Below are positions 49,700 through 60,314 of a stretch of DNA of 64,000 nt, in pieces; positions within the stretch are counted from its first letter, which is position 1, and each line of letters begins with the position of its first letter. Below the pieces are notes generated by a model. It was not told where the DNA came from. It was given only the letters and a program-made list of their open reading frames with translations, and did no database searches. Source of the stretch: Novymonas esmeraldas (Eukaryota; Euglenozoa; Kinetoplastea; Trypanosomatida; Trypanosomatidae); assembly GCA_019188245.1 (NCBI GenBank), contig JAECZO010000034.1, positions 124,001-188,000 on the forward strand, given 5' to 3'. The translations under genes were made by a program, and so were the position numbers.

Positions 49700-52399
49700 T
49701 CAGTGCGGCTGCAGGAAGAAGTCCGCGTCCGTCGACCGCGCGCCACGGGTGGAGCTCACGCGCGTCATGCGCTCCAGCTCCCAGAGTATCGTCTGCCGCT
49801 GCGCTCGCGTGAAGCCGGCGAAGCGCAGCACCTCCTCCTGGTCCGCGACGCCCCAGCTCCACAGCTCGGCCATCGTAGGAAGTCCACAAGGACGCAGGCG
49901 CGCGTCCACCTCGTGAAGCAGAGGTGTGAGGAGCGGCGGGTAGAGGAACACACTCACGTCCTCCTCCTCCTCCATCACCGCGTCTGTCCTGTGCACATCG
50001 ACGTGGCCGGTGCGCCGACCATCGCACCGCTGCGCCGCTGGGAAACGAGACGAGCTTCGTCGCAGCGGCGGCCCGCGGCGGCGTCTGTGCGACTCGTGCC
50101 TCTCCGCATCGCCGTGGCCGCCGTCCTCCCACACGTGCGAGTCCACCAAGCCAGTGGAGCGCTGCCCCGCCGTCGGCAGGCCTCTGCGGTGGCGGCGGCC
50201 GCCGGGCTGCGACGACTCGGACTCGTTCGGGAGCTGCCGCGCGCCACGCCAGCGCGGACTCGCGCTGTCCACCCTCCCACACCGCTGCCCGTCAGCGGCG
50301 GCGTAGGCGTGGTCCAGCGTCACCTCCACCTCCGCCTCTGCCTCCTCTTCTGCAGTTGAAGCATCGACGCTGTCGGCCCACTCCGTCACACTGCACGCAC
50401 TCGCACCGTCGCTGTCGCAGGCACCGTAGTCAGAGCCCTCGGCCTCCCCCACGCCCTCCAGCACGGCATGCAGGCCGCGCACCGAGGACACGCCAGTCGC
50501 CGCGTGCAGTGGCGCGTGCTCGGCCCAGTAGAGGCGCCGGTCCTCCAGGCTCAGCGGCCGCCCGGTGACGTGATGCGTCGAGTGCAGCTGTGCGGCCCGC
50601 GCGATGGCACGCTGCCGACGCTGATCGGCGAGGCCGCTGAGCGCGGCGACGGGCGCGGCTGCGCGGGAGGCGTCGGCAACGGCCAGCGTCAAGTACGCCG
50701 CCGGCACCTCGTTGGGCTTCCGCGCCAGACCAGAGACGGGGTCGTACAGTGCGCTGGGCCGCGACGTGTCTCGGCCACCGCCGGGTCCCACACGCAGCCG
50801 CAGTGCTGTGTGGCTCACGCCCACCTCGCCGCCGCTCTGACGTTGGTGCTGCGGATGCACGCCGCCCTCGACCCATCCAGTGGGGACACGCTCGTAGCGC
50901 GCGCTGAGGGGACCGCGATGCAGCTGTGCGGGGTCGAGGCCGGTCCTGGCCGCTATACCCCGCCGGTACGCCATCACCGCCCGAGCAGAGGGATGGTTGT
51001 CCGCGCCGTAGATCGCAGCGCGCGGGAGCGCATTGACGGCGCGCTCGATGGCGGACCGGTCGGCTGCTGTCTCGGGCAGCGTCGCGAGATCGCGGTGGTG
51101 GTGGCGGTGCGGCGGTGCGGCCGTTCCCGCGCCGCGCCGCGGCACGGCAAAGCCGGAGGGGTGCGCGTGGCTCTCGACGTACACGCGGAGGCGGCGCGCA
51201 GACACACCGGTGGAGGACGCAGCGGCCGTCGAGGTGGAGCGGCCCGCCGATCGTGGTCTCCGCGCCGCCACCGCCGCCGTCGCCCCGTCGCCGTCGGTGC
51301 ACGCCTCTGCTGCTTCGCCTGCGGTGGAGGCGGCGGAGGCCGACGACGACGCCGGCGACCTCGCCGCACGTGAAGCCGCAGAGACGCTCGGGGAGGTGTG
51401 CCGACGCGCCGGCTCGGCGTGTGATGACGTGTGACGGCCCTCACGCACGTCCCCGGCGGCTGCGGAGGCGGAGGAGCGCAGACGGTGCACTCTGTATGCC
51501 GCGGGGTCCACGAACGGCGGTGCACCGAGCGCGGCATCGTCCACACACGCACGAGGTGAGGTGGAGCGGTGGTCGCTGCCGCTGCGGGTGCGCGAGCGCA
51601 GCGGCGCTGCTGTCGGCGATGGATGGCGCGTCTCTGTGCCCACGGGATGAGCACCTCCGGCCGCAGCGACGTGGCGACGTGACTCACCGTCGGTGCCGGC
51701 CGCCCCGTCCCACGTGGCGAGTCTGTCCTCGTCATCGTCGTCGCCGCTGGCCGCCCCGCAGCGCTCCCACCACCACGGTGGGGTCGGGTAGCGTCGCCCT
51801 GCGCCGCTCGCCGTGCCGTCGTGCCGCTGCCCAGGCACGAGTGGCTCTGGTACCACACTGTAGAAGGCCGGCGCCGCCACCTGTCGCTGCCTCGGCGCTG
51901 CGTCGCCGCCAGACGCGGCCGCCGGTGCACCGGAGAACCGATGTGGCGGTGCCTCAGCTGCAAAGGAGCTTGGCAGCGGCGGCCGTGGCGATGATGACAC
52001 CGCTGCAGCTGCGGTTGGCGTGGGGAACAGGGGTGGCTGCTCGACCACCGACTCCCACTTGTGCTGGCACGCCGTTGGGCGGTGGTGGTGATGGTGGGAG
52101 ACTGCCTCGGCACCGCTCACCCAGCCCCCATCGCGCGGCGGGGCGCCGCACGTAGATGAGGTGCAGAGCGACGGCGGCGGCTGCTGCTGCGGGCGGGCCG
52201 CACGGCGCATCGTCTGCGCAGGCGTGCCTGTGGAACGCTGGCGGCTCGGCACCGCCGGCCCATGCGCTGCGTCAGATGGCGGCGGCGGCGGCAGTCGTGG
52301 TGATGATGATTGTGTGGTGAAGAGAGACTCCGCTGGTGCATCTTCGAGGTGTCCCACGTCGAGGAAGAGGCTGCTCTGCTCGAGGATGAGCCGGTCCAT
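49700..52399 (-). CDS. Low-complexity protein, 899 aa, unknown function
   Basis: The ATG at 52399 is 26 nt downstream of a clear splice acceptor. The first 400 residues are disordered and rich in Pro, Ser, Ala, Arg and His. A conserved-looking middle (about 460-640) contains ERAVNALPRAAIYGADNHPS, AVMAYRRGIAARTGLDPAQL and LSLEDRRLYWAEHAPLHAAT. An acidic Ser/Glu/Asp segment (about 670-710) and an Arg-rich segment precede the C-terminal 75 residues (SVFLYPPLLTPLLHEVDARL, GVADQEEVLRFAGFTRAQRQ), which look like a compact helical, SAM-like domain. No enzyme motif, membrane helix or signal peptide is seen. A cytoskeletal or scaffold role is possible, by composition only. Confidence 0.75.
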   Translation of the reverse strand: MDRLILEQSSLFLDVGHLEDAPAESLFTTQSSSPRLPPPPPSDAAHGPAVPSRQRSTGTPAQTMRRAARPQQQPPPSLCTSSTCGAPPRDGGWVSGAEAVSHHHHHRPTACQHKWESVVEQPPLFPTPTAAAAVSSSPRPPLPSSFAAEAPPHRFSGAPAAASGGDAAPRQRQVAAPAFYSVVPEPLVPGQRHDGTASGAGRRYPTPPWWWERCGAASGDDDDEDRLATWDGAAGTDGESRRHVAAAGGAHPVGTETRHPSPTAAPLRSRTRSGSDHRSTSPRACVDDAALGAPPFVDPAAYRVHRLRSSASAAAGDVREGRHTSSHAEPARRHTSPSVSAASRAARSPASSSASAASTAGEAAEACTDGDGATAAVAARRPRSAGRSTSTAAASSTGVSARRLRVYVESHAHPSGFAVPRRGAGTAAPPHRHHHRDLATLPETAADRSAIERAVNALPRAAIYGADNHPSARAVMAYRRGIAARTGLDPAQLHRGPLSARYERVPTGWVEGGVHPQHQRQSGGEVGVSHTALRLRVGPGGGRDTSRPSALYDPVSGLARKPNEVPAAYLTLAVADASRAAAPVAALSGLADQRRQRAIARAAQLHSTHHVTGRPLSLEDRRLYWAEHAPLHAATGVSSVRGLHAVLEGVGEAEGSDYGACDSDGASACSVTEWADSVDASTAEEEAEAEVEVTLDHAYAAADGQRCGRVDSASPRWRGARQLPNESESSQPGGRRHRRGLPTAGQRSTGLVDSHVWEDGGHGDAERHESHRRRRGPPLRRSSSRFPAAQRCDGRRTGHVDVHRTDAVMEEEEDVSVFLYPPLLTPLLHEVDARLRPCGLPTMAELWSWGVADQEEVLRFAGFTRAQRQTILWELERMTRVSSTRGARSTDADFFLQPH

Positions 52400-52876
52400 G
52401 GCTGGCGGCAACGCGGAGGGAGTGTCTAAGAATAAAGAAGAGAAAGCTGTGCCACCGTGCGCACTGACATCAACAGACGCACGCACACAGAGGCACACAT
52501 GCGCAAAGAGAGAGAGAGAGATGCGCGCCGCGCGTGGTTCGCGTGAGGGGGGAGGGGAGGGGAGTCTCTGGAAGAGGAGGAGGAGGACACATGAGAGGGG
52601 GAGAGTGTGACGATGCGGACGACACAGAGAGACAACAGAGGAGTGGAACAGGCGGTGGCAGACAGCGTCACGTCCTCCTCCCCTCTACACACAGTCAAGG
52701 GGCGAGGGGCACGGTCATCACATATTGTCTCTCGCAGTGTGTGTGTGTGTCAAGCCCCGATAGAGAACTGCAGCGGACGGCGGCGCTCACGCATGCACAC
52801 ACAAACACACACACCTTCACTGTGCCAACAGTGAAACTGTAAGAAAGACAGGAGAACGGGTCCGCCGAGCGAGGGG
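52400..52876. other. Short intergenic spacer
   Basis: It contains GA-rich sequence near 52508-52600, a short (GT)n at 52737-52750 and a (CA)n at 52795-52812. No gene is seen. Confidence 0.65.
52426..52446 (-). promoter_or_regulatory. Putative spliced-leader acceptor for the 899-aa gene
   Basis: The sense strand reads CTTTCTCTTCTTTATTCTTAG, with AG at 52426-52427, close to the ideal signal. The predicted 5' UTR is 26 nt. Confidence 0.65.
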
Positions 52877-55426
52877 TCAACGTTGTTGTCTCCGCGGACT
52901 CGCCACCTGCAGCGGACGTGGCGCTGGGGTGTCGCGCACCTCTGCTAGCTCGACTGGACGCATCTCCGGCTGCTGCGAGATGAGGCGCACCGGGCCGTTC
53001 GAGAACGGCCGCACCTCCTTGTCGATGGGCATGGAGTACGTCGTCGCCTGCTCCAGCCGCTCCATGAACTCCTTCATCTCGCGACCTGTCTCCTCCACGA
53101 TGTCCTGCGCCGCAGGCGTCTGCGCGTCGAGAGCGGCGATCTCCTCCGCGGTGGCGATCATGTCCGCCTCGCTCGCCCCCTCCTCCACCATGTAGGAGAG
53201 CAGCCGGTAGCGGTCCATCATGCGATCGAAGAGCTCGTAGCGGCCGGCGGCCTTGTAGAAGTTCGCCAGCGTCGCGATGACGCTGATGTTGAAGGGCTCC
53301 AGCTCCATGGCGCGGCGGGCCGCGATGATGGCGTCGCCGAGGCAGTGCTTGGGGTCCTCCTTGTGGAGCAGCAGCGCCAGCGTCTCCCACGGCGCCGCGC
53401 ACCGTGGGAACTCCGCCATCGCCTCCACGCACAGGCGCCGCCCGAGCGCGGTGGAGTCGCGAGCGCGGTCGTTCACGTACCGGAACATCGCCTCACGGTA
53501 GTTCTTGTCCTGGTCGTCGAGCACGTCCGGCGCCTCCTCCTCCTCCTCTTCCCCCGCAGCGCTACTCAGCGGCGCTGGCGATGTCGCGTCGTCACCGGCC
53601 CCGCCACCGCTGCTGCCGCCGCTGCTGCCGCTGCTGCCGCCGCTGCCAGGACGCGCGAGAAGCGCCGACGACACGGCCGACCATGGTAGCGAGCTCGCCG
53701 AGCCGTGAGAGGCGGCGCGCGCACGGGCACGGTAGACGGAGGAGTGCGCGCGGTAGAGCTCGATCAGCTGCTCGCAGATCTTGTAGCTCTCGTGCGCGCG
53801 ACCGGCGCCGCGGAGGGCGGTGTGCAGCTTCACGAGCGCAAAGAAGTGGAAGCGCGTCGACTCGGGGAGCATTTCGTGGATGCGACGCGCCAGGAGCGCC
53901 TTGAGGAACGCGATCACGACGGACAGCGCCAGCGTGCGCGCTGCTGCGGAGACGTCGGCCGAGTCGAAGCGCACGCTGAAGTGCTGCTCGTCAACGGCGT
54001 GGAAGAGCGCCTCGAGGAGACGCGGGGCGTAGTCGCGGCCGAGCGCGCGCACGATCGGCCCCAGCGCCTCGATGAAGAAGCGCGACGCGGCACCCTCACC
54101 GTCGGCCGCACACTTCTTCGCCGCCGCCTCCACAATCATATCGGACAGGAGCGACAGCGCCACCTCCGTCGGCGCCACCTGTGGCAGTGTGTCGTAGCCC
54201 GGCTGTGCCGACGAGCGCACCACCCCACCTTTGCTCAACTCCACCGCCTCTACAGCATCGGCTGGCAACGAAGCAGAGCGAGGCGGCGGCGGCGGCGACG
54301 GGGTCGATGCGCCGCAAGAGTTGCTACTCGGCGCTGCCGCCGCCGCCGCTGACGTCGCGCCGCTGTTGCTGGCGGTGGACTGCAGCCGACCCTCCGCGAC
54401 GGCCCTCGTGTACTCGGTGTGGAGGTAGTCGAGGAGGTCGCGTATCCGCGGCGTCCACCCCTCGATGCCCGTGTCCAGCTCCAGCAGCGACTCCACCGCG
54501 TCCACGTTCGTGACGTCGTCGGCGAGGATGGCGTAGAAGATGCGCTCCGCCTCGTCGAAGCGGCCCAGCCGGCGGAGCGTCAGACCGAGAAGGTAGCGCA
54601 CGTGGTTGACATCCGCCGCCGTGATCACCGTGCGCTCCGCCACAAGCATCTCGGGCGGCAGCACCTCCGCCTCCACCGGCTGCGACAGGTACGCGTCGTC
54701 CGTCTCGTGCACCGGCCCGCGTGTGGTGTCGCGGCCGGGTCGTTCGATCTCCTCCGTGCCGTCCGCCCGCACCACGACGCGGAAGGTCGGGGTGCGCGGC
54801 GGGTCCAATTGAAACGGCCGCTCGCGGTCCTGCAGGCGCCGCTGACGCTGCTGCCACTTGAGCAACAGCAAGCGCTGCGCGCTCATCGGCTTGTCCACCT
54901 CGCGGCCCAAGAGACCCTGCAGCGTGCACAGCTCCTCCTGCAGCCCCTCTGCCGTGCTCCGGAGCTCTGCATCGCCGGTGGACCTCGTCATCACCACCTC
55001 CTTCAGCGCCTGGATGCGAAGGGTCGTGTAGCCCGGGTAGGCGAGCTCCTCCCGCTCCAGCAGCTCGCGCTCCCGCTCCATCGCCTCGAGCGCAGCGGCG
55101 CCGACGCGGCTGACGCTGTCGTACCGCGGCATCGTCCGCGGGTACACGCGCGGGTCCTGGATGTAGCCAGACGGCGTGTCCGCAAGGGTGTTGCGCACCA
55201 CGTTGCGCTCATGGCAGAGCCGCGTCACACGCAACGGCCCTGGGCCACCGCACCCCGATCCACGCGACAGGGCTGAGCGAGCCGTGCGCCGCTCGCACAC
55301 AGCTCTGCGCCACACACACCCGAGCCGACCACACGATGACGCCGCCGCCGCCGCGGGTGCGCGGCGTGCGGTGCGCGGCGCACACAGCAGCGCTGCGCTG
55401 GATGCAGCACTTAAACCAAAGCGCAT
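52877..55426 (-). CDS. Mitochondrial TPR-repeat protein, 849 aa
   Basis: I chose the ATG at 55426 because a strong acceptor lies at 55440, excluding the 21 in-frame codons further upstream. The N-terminus (MRFGLSAASSAALLCAPRTARRAPAAAAA) is a strong mitochondrial presequence. A TPR-like helix pair is clear at about 273-305 (VRYLLGLTLRRLGRFDEAER, IFYAILADD), and another near 690-745 (PWETLALLLHKEDPKHCLGD, ATLANFYKAAGRYELFDRMM). Between them are helical blocks separated by Ser/Gly-rich linkers (about 360-400 and 590-640). Upstream, residues 90-250 hold charged helices. TPR proteins are scaffolds; in kinetoplastid mitochondria many belong to mitoribosome or RNA-processing complexes. That placement is inference; the partner is unknown. 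Confidence 0.82.
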   Translation of the reverse strand: MRFGLSAASSAALLCAPRTARRAPAAAAASSCGRLGCVWRRAVCERRTARSALSRGSGCGGPGPLRVTRLCHERNVVRNTLADTPSGYIQDPRVYPRTMPRYDSVSRVGAAALEAMERERELLEREELAYPGYTTLRIQALKEVVMTRSTGDAELRSTAEGLQEELCTLQGLLGREVDKPMSAQRLLLLKWQQRQRRLQDRERPFQLDPPRTPTFRVVVRADGTEEIERPGRDTTRGPVHETDDAYLSQPVEAEVLPPEMLVAERTVITAADVNHVRYLLGLTLRRLGRFDEAERIFYAILADDVTNVDAVESLLELDTGIEGWTPRIRDLLDYLHTEYTRAVAEGRLQSTASNSGATSAAAAAAPSSNSCGASTPSPPPPPRSASLPADAVEAVELSKGGVVRSSAQPGYDTLPQVAPTEVALSLLSDMIVEAAAKKCAADGEGAASRFFIEALGPIVRALGRDYAPRLLEALFHAVDEQHFSVRFDSADVSAAARTLALSVVIAFLKALLARRIHEMLPESTRFHFFALVKLHTALRGAGRAHESYKICEQLIELYRAHSSVYRARARAASHGSASSLPWSAVSSALLARPGSGGSSGSSGGSSGGGAGDDATSPAPLSSAAGEEEEEEAPDVLDDQDKNYREAMFRYVNDRARDSTALGRRLCVEAMAEFPRCAAPWETLALLLHKEDPKHCLGDAIIAARRAMELEPFNISVIATLANFYKAAGRYELFDRMMDRYRLLSYMVEEGASEADMIATAEEIAALDAQTPAAQDIVEETGREMKEFMERLEQATTYSMPIDKEVRPFSNGPVRLISQQPEMRPVELAEVRDTPAPRPLQVASPRRQQR

Positions 55427-56380
55427 CCAGCTCTGTCGCCTAAGGGAGGAGGGAGGTGGGAGGTGGACTGAGCAGTGTAATGGAGGCACCGCTCAGTGAT
55501 GCGTATGCCTGCAGCCCTGTCGGTGCGTGTGTATGTGTGTGGAGATGATGGCAGGGCCCTGTCTCTCTCTCTATCGCAGGGTTGCAGAGAAGCACAGTGA
55601 CGATGATGAAAAAAGAAAGAGAGAGAGGCAGAAGAGCGGACAGCGTGGAGAGAGTGACAAGAGAAAGTGGAAGCGTTCGCTCACGAGTGTGTGTGTGTGT
55701 CCATGTGTGTGTCTGTCTGTGTGGGAGTGTGTGTGTGTGTGTCTGTCCGCAGCCGCAGTACGGGGCGACATGTTGAGAAAGAGAGAGATAGAGAAGGAGG
55801 AGGGACGTCGCCGCGTCCACGTCACTGAACACACACACACACACACGCACATCCTCCTCGTCCTCATCCTCTCCTCTCCTCCCGACGCTGGCGCCGGAGA
55901 CCACCACTGCTGTTGCAGTCCCGTCCAGCCTCCCGTGATGCATGGCGAGGAGAGGACGAGGGGCGTCGCACGATATCAGAGATGCAGTCTTTCACAGAGA
56001 GAGATGTAATGACGTGTGTACACACACACACACTCATACACCTTCCTTGGACACTCGACCACATCGCTCGCAACGGTGGCCGCTCTCTCCGGACGCTCGT
56101 GGTGCCGCGCTGCCGCACAGACACACACACGCACACACGCATGTGCGGGCACGACGAGCGGATGAGAAGAAGACACCGCGATGCCGACACACGCGGCACA
56201 CGCCGAATCATCATGGAAAGCACCGACGCGGAACGCGAGTCGCGGAGTGTCGCAAGATCAGCTCCGCCCCCACCGAGACGCGCACACCGCACACGACGGC
56301 AGAGACGAGACACCACATCGCCTCTCCAACGGACACGCTCGCCCAACGGCTCATCACCACCACCACCGTCTCTTGCGGTC

Positions 56381-56418
<38 letters not shown>

Positions 56419-56652
56419 CACACCAAGCAGCAGCCAGGCCGCAGTTCGCTTTTCTTTTTTTTCTCTTTTGGGTGGATACGTGTATGTGTATCTTGTATTT
56501 GTACGTGTATGCGGGTGTGCGTGTGTGTGGACTTGCTTCTTCGTGTCTTGTCTGCTCCCGAGAACCTCTCCTTCCCCACACACACACACACACACACACA
56601 CACATGGACATGCGCCGTTTGTGTGTGTGTGTGTGTGTGGCAGTGTGTGTGT
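55427..56652. other. Intergenic spacer, 1.2 kb
   Basis: It contains GT/CA arrays near 55687-55745, 55830-55848, 56385-56424 and 56577-56604, and a moderately complex segment at 56040-56350. No convincing frame. Confidence 0.62.
55440..55466 (-). promoter_or_regulatory. Strong putative spliced-leader acceptor for the TPR gene
   Basis: A nearly pure C/T tract (55443-55466) ends in TTAG with AG at 55440-55441, only 13 nt before the ATG at 55426. It decides between this start and the longer frame. Confidence 0.65.
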
Positions 56653-57675
56653 CTACAAGTGTGGCTTCGGCGGCTCACTCACCGTGAGGATGACCTTCCC
56701 ATAACCGCGGCTCTCCTCGACGAAGGCGTGAGCGGCGGCGGCGTCCTCGAGGGCGAAGGTGCGGTTCACGATGGGCGAGATGATGCGCTCGTTCATGTAT
56801 GGGATGATCTCGCGCTCGAAAGAGCGGACGAGGTCCGCCTTGTACACCGCATCGCGGCACCGCAGCGTGGAGAAGGTGATGTGCGCCCGCTCGCGGAAGA
56901 AGGGCAGCGCGTTCATCTGCACCAACGCACCTCCCATGAACGCGATGACGATGAGGTGGCCCCCGTTGGCGAGCACCTGTGCGTTCTCACTCAGGTAGGT
57001 GCCCCCAAAGACGGGGTCGACGATCACATTCACGCACTCCTCGCCGAACAGCCGCTTCAACTTCGGGGCGAAGGCCCAGCCGAACTCGTCCGGCGTGCGA
57101 CTCAGGGTCACACTTGCGTAGGCCTTGCACACGTCGAGCTTCTCCGGCGAGGAGGTGGTGATGGCCGTTGCCTTGAAGTACTTCTCCGTGATCTGCGCCG
57201 CAGCGCTGCCCATGCCGCTGGCGCCGGCGTGGATGAGTACCTTCTGCCCGGGCTTCACCTTCCCATGCCGGTGCAGCACCTGCCACGCCGTGATGAAGGT
57301 CTCGGGGACGGCGGCGGCCTCGATGAAGGAGTAGCCCTGAGGTATGGGCATCACGCAGCCCATGTGCGCGACGGCGTAGTCCGCGTAGCCGCCACCGGAG
57401 AGCAGCGCCATCACGCGGTCGCCCTCCTTCACTGTTCCCGTCGCGTCCTTGCCCACCTGCTCGACGATGCCGGCCACCTCGAGCCCCAGCAGGTCGCTCG
57501 CACCGCTGGGCGGTGTGTTGTGCCCACGGCGTTGCGCCGTGTCGGCGCGGTTCACGCCGGCCGCCATCACCTTGATGAGGACGTCGGTGCCCTTCTGCAC
57601 CGCCGCCTTGGGCACCTCGCCGAGGGACAGCATGTCGAGGCCCCCGAACCCCTTCAGCGTCATGGCGCGCATCAT
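56653..57675 (-). CDS. NADPH:quinone oxidoreductase, PIG3-type zinc-independent MDR family, 340 aa
   Basis: The sequence matches the PIG3/TP53I3 branch of medium-chain dehydrogenases/reductases. Signatures are AAGVNRADTAQRRG (38-51), PPSGASDLLGLEVAGIVEQV (55-74), GGGYADYAVAH (94-104), AVPETFITAWQVL (122-134) and the nucleotide-binding loop HAGASGMGSAAAQ (149-161). The usual catalytic zinc cysteine/histidine ligands are absent, as expected for quinone oxidoreductases. It would reduce quinones with NADPH, contributing to redox defence. The length is normal (about 330 aa). Two or three closely spaced Met codons occur at the start (MMRAM); the first is taken. There is no targeting signal and the C-terminus is not PTS1, so it is probably cytosolic. 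Confidence 0.92.
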   Translation of the reverse strand: MMRAMTLKGFGGLDMLSLGEVPKAAVQKGTDVLIKVMAAGVNRADTAQRRGHNTPPSGASDLLGLEVAGIVEQVGKDATGTVKEGDRVMALLSGGGYADYAVAHMGCVMPIPQGYSFIEAAAVPETFITAWQVLHRHGKVKPGQKVLIHAGASGMGSAAAQITEKYFKATAITTSSPEKLDVCKAYASVTLSRTPDEFGWAFAPKLKRLFGEECVNVIVDPVFGGTYLSENAQVLANGGHLIVIAFMGGALVQMNALPFFRERAHITFSTLRCRDAVYKADLVRSFEREIIPYMNERIISPIVNRTFALEDAAAAHAFVEESRGYGKVILTVSEPPKPHL

Positions 57676-57689
57676 GGCTTCAAGTCGAG

Positions 57690-57722
<33 letters not shown>

Positions 57723-60314
57723 TGTGTCTGTGTCTGTGTGGGAGAAAGAAGAGCGACCGTGGCTCCGGCGTCGGACGTGCGCGACGGCGAGCTCAACGGT
57801 GGCGGAGGTGAGACGAAGCAGAAGAGAAGAGAAAAGAAGCAAAGAAAGAGGTGTAAACACGCACCTCCGCCGTTGCACACACACACACACACACACACGA
57901 GGTCGACAATGGAAACAAAAAAAAAAAGACAACGAGAGACAGGGAAGAGCCACCGTCACACGCTGTTGTTTGTTCTCTGCAGGACAGGAGTATCCACGAT
58001 CGATCCCGAGACACGCACGCACGCGACGGTAGAGCAGATGCCGCCACGTGGAAGAAGAAGAAGAAGAAGAGCGGGGGGGAACACACAACACACAACAATA
58101 CCACACACACACGTGAAGGGGAGGAGGAGAAGGGAGGAGAGAGAGGAGAGAATGATCGAGAAAGACACACACGCACACACACGCGCGCGCAGCTGCGTCC
58201 GGCACGCCTGTCTCCCGTGATGAGGCGTGCACGCAATCGAATTGAACCAGAGCCGTCGCAGGGGACGTGACAGATGGAGGGGGGGGTGAAGAGAAGTGTG
58301 ACGAAGAAGCGGCGACACAACGCGTTCTTCTGTTGTTGGTGGCGACGTGCTTTTTTTTTGTTTTTGTTGTTTGTTTGTTCGTTGCCGTACGTGTATGCGT
58401 GTGTGTGTGTGTGTGTGAAAGTGTAAGTGTGTTTCTCAAGGCGAATGGGGTGTGTGTGTGTCATCCAGCACTCATCACCACTCAGCAAATGGAGAGAGAG
58501 AGAAAAAGAAGAAGAAGCGAGAGTACCAACTGTGTGTGTGTGTACGTGTATGTGAGAGCACTTTCGCACATACGCACGTGAACCGGCACGCACCGCACAC
58601 ACGCCGTCGGGAATGGCAGAAGTGGTACGTGGAGGAGGAGAGGACTGCGCGTGAACGCACTCTTCTCTCTCACACACACACACCCACCCCATCACGGCAC
58701 TGCAAGCGACGCGCGTGATTCTGTTGCTCTACACGACTGTACGCGTGTGAGTGTACTCACCTCTACTGCGAACAACGTGTTGAGCCAAAAAAAAAAAACA
58801 CGTATCGTGCCTGTGCCATTGTGTTTTTTTTTCTGTTTTTTTTTTGTTTTTGTTTTTTGTTATTTGTGTGCTACGTTTCTCGTCTTCTTTGATATGTGTC
58901 GCAAGGAGAGGCACTGAAGTGCGGTGGATAGCCAGCGAGGAAGACGATGTGTGTGTACGTGTGTGTACGTGTGTGTGTGACACAGCACCCCCCCCCCACC
59001 ATCGCTCCCCACTCCCTTCCCACACACACACTCTCTGTCTGTGTGTGTGTCTCCCTCCCTCTGAAGCACAGAGAGAGAGAGAGAGAGGGGGGAAGTAGAT
59101 GTGTGCAACTACCTCCGCTCCTTTGCCGTGGCTGGCGGTCAACGCATTCACGCGAACTCCCCACGATCCGCAGCCGATGCACCTGGACGCCACGCCCGCA
59201 CCCCCACCCCGGTGCGTCTCCTACACAGTCGCACAGCCGCGCTGGTCTCCCCGCCGTGCCGGTGCGTCCAGCGTCCACCGTCCGGCGGTGATGTCGTCTG
59301 TCGTCACGCCAAGATACGTAGGCGGCAGAGCTGTGGGCATGGCACAGCAGCTCGCGTGGACAGCGCACGCACACAGAGAAGAGAGAAGAGGAAGAGGGGG
59401 GGGGAAGGGAGCGCAGCGCGTGAGCTGCGGTCGCGGCGACATCGGCGACGACGACGATGGACGTTGCGTCGACTCCCGGTGATGCACTCCGGGAGAAGTG
59501 GAAAGGATGGAGCACACACACACACACAGATATATATGTAAATAAAAAAAAGGAGAAGAAGATCGTCTTCTTACACGTGCATTCAAGCTCGCCGGGGAGC
59601 TGTGATGGTAGCACAGACACACACACATGCACGCGCGCACGCACACACAGAAGCATGCGCACAAAAAACACACGCAGAGAGTCACTGAAGCACACATGTA
59701 CACGCAAACAACAACAACAAAAAAAAAAAAACGCAGAACCTGCGATGGACAAGAGAACGGAGAGAGAGAGAGCGGCGACATGCACGCGGGAACTCCCCTT
59801 CTCAAAGAAAGCGGAGGGGAGAAGAAGAGGAGGAGGCGGAGGAGGCGCGGCCGTGTAGCCGCTGAGCCGACGTAGCCGCGCACAGAAGCACACAGAGAGC
59901 GAGAGAGAGAGACTAGGCAAAAGGAATGCGAGTCCCTACACACACACACGCACACACACTCGCGCGCACAGAGGACGTAGGTGACGTGAACGAGTCCTCC
60001 TCCTCCGGTGTGAGCAGTCCGGCAACACATGCGTCTCGTCGGCGCATACGTGCATGAAGGACTGCAATCCACACACGCGTACTCCTGATCGCCTTCCCCC
60101 TCCTCCTCCCCACCCACACACCCACACACCCACACACACACACATATACCGTCCATCTCCATAAAAAAAAACACTCGAGAGACAACGTCAAAAGGTAGAA
60201 ACGAAAGGCACCAGTACGACCACGCTGCTACGCAACGACGAACTCAGCAAGACGCCTTCTACTTCAACACACTCTCTCTCGCGCGCATGCACGCACGCGC
60301 GCGCTCAACCACGC
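57676..60314. other. Gene-poor spacer, 2.6 kb, with a GC-rich island
   Basis: It contains (GT)n at 57690-57721, (CA)n at 57878-57898, poly-A at 57917-57928 and 58787-58798, poly-T-rich sequence at 58348-58375 and 58823-58862, CA arrays near 59515-59530 and 59937-59960, and poly-A near 59718-59731. A GC-rich island (59100-59345) includes a short minus frame listed separately. Confidence 0.6.
59221..59340 (-). CDS. Possible 39-aa micro-ORF in a GC-rich island (weak)
   Basis: The ATG at 59340 opens MPTALPPTYLGVTTDDITAG and ends at a TAG at 59221 (39 aa). Its composition is unlike the surrounding repeats: it has Trp, Asp, Thr and balanced codon use. After the stop the same frame continues open through a further 40 codons of complex sequence. 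It may be a genuine tiny protein, an upstream or 3'-UTR frame, or a decayed gene. No family is recognised and no good splice acceptor was located just upstream. Confidence 0.2.
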   Translation of the reverse strand: MPTALPPTYLGVTTDDITAGRWTLDAPARRGDQRGCATV

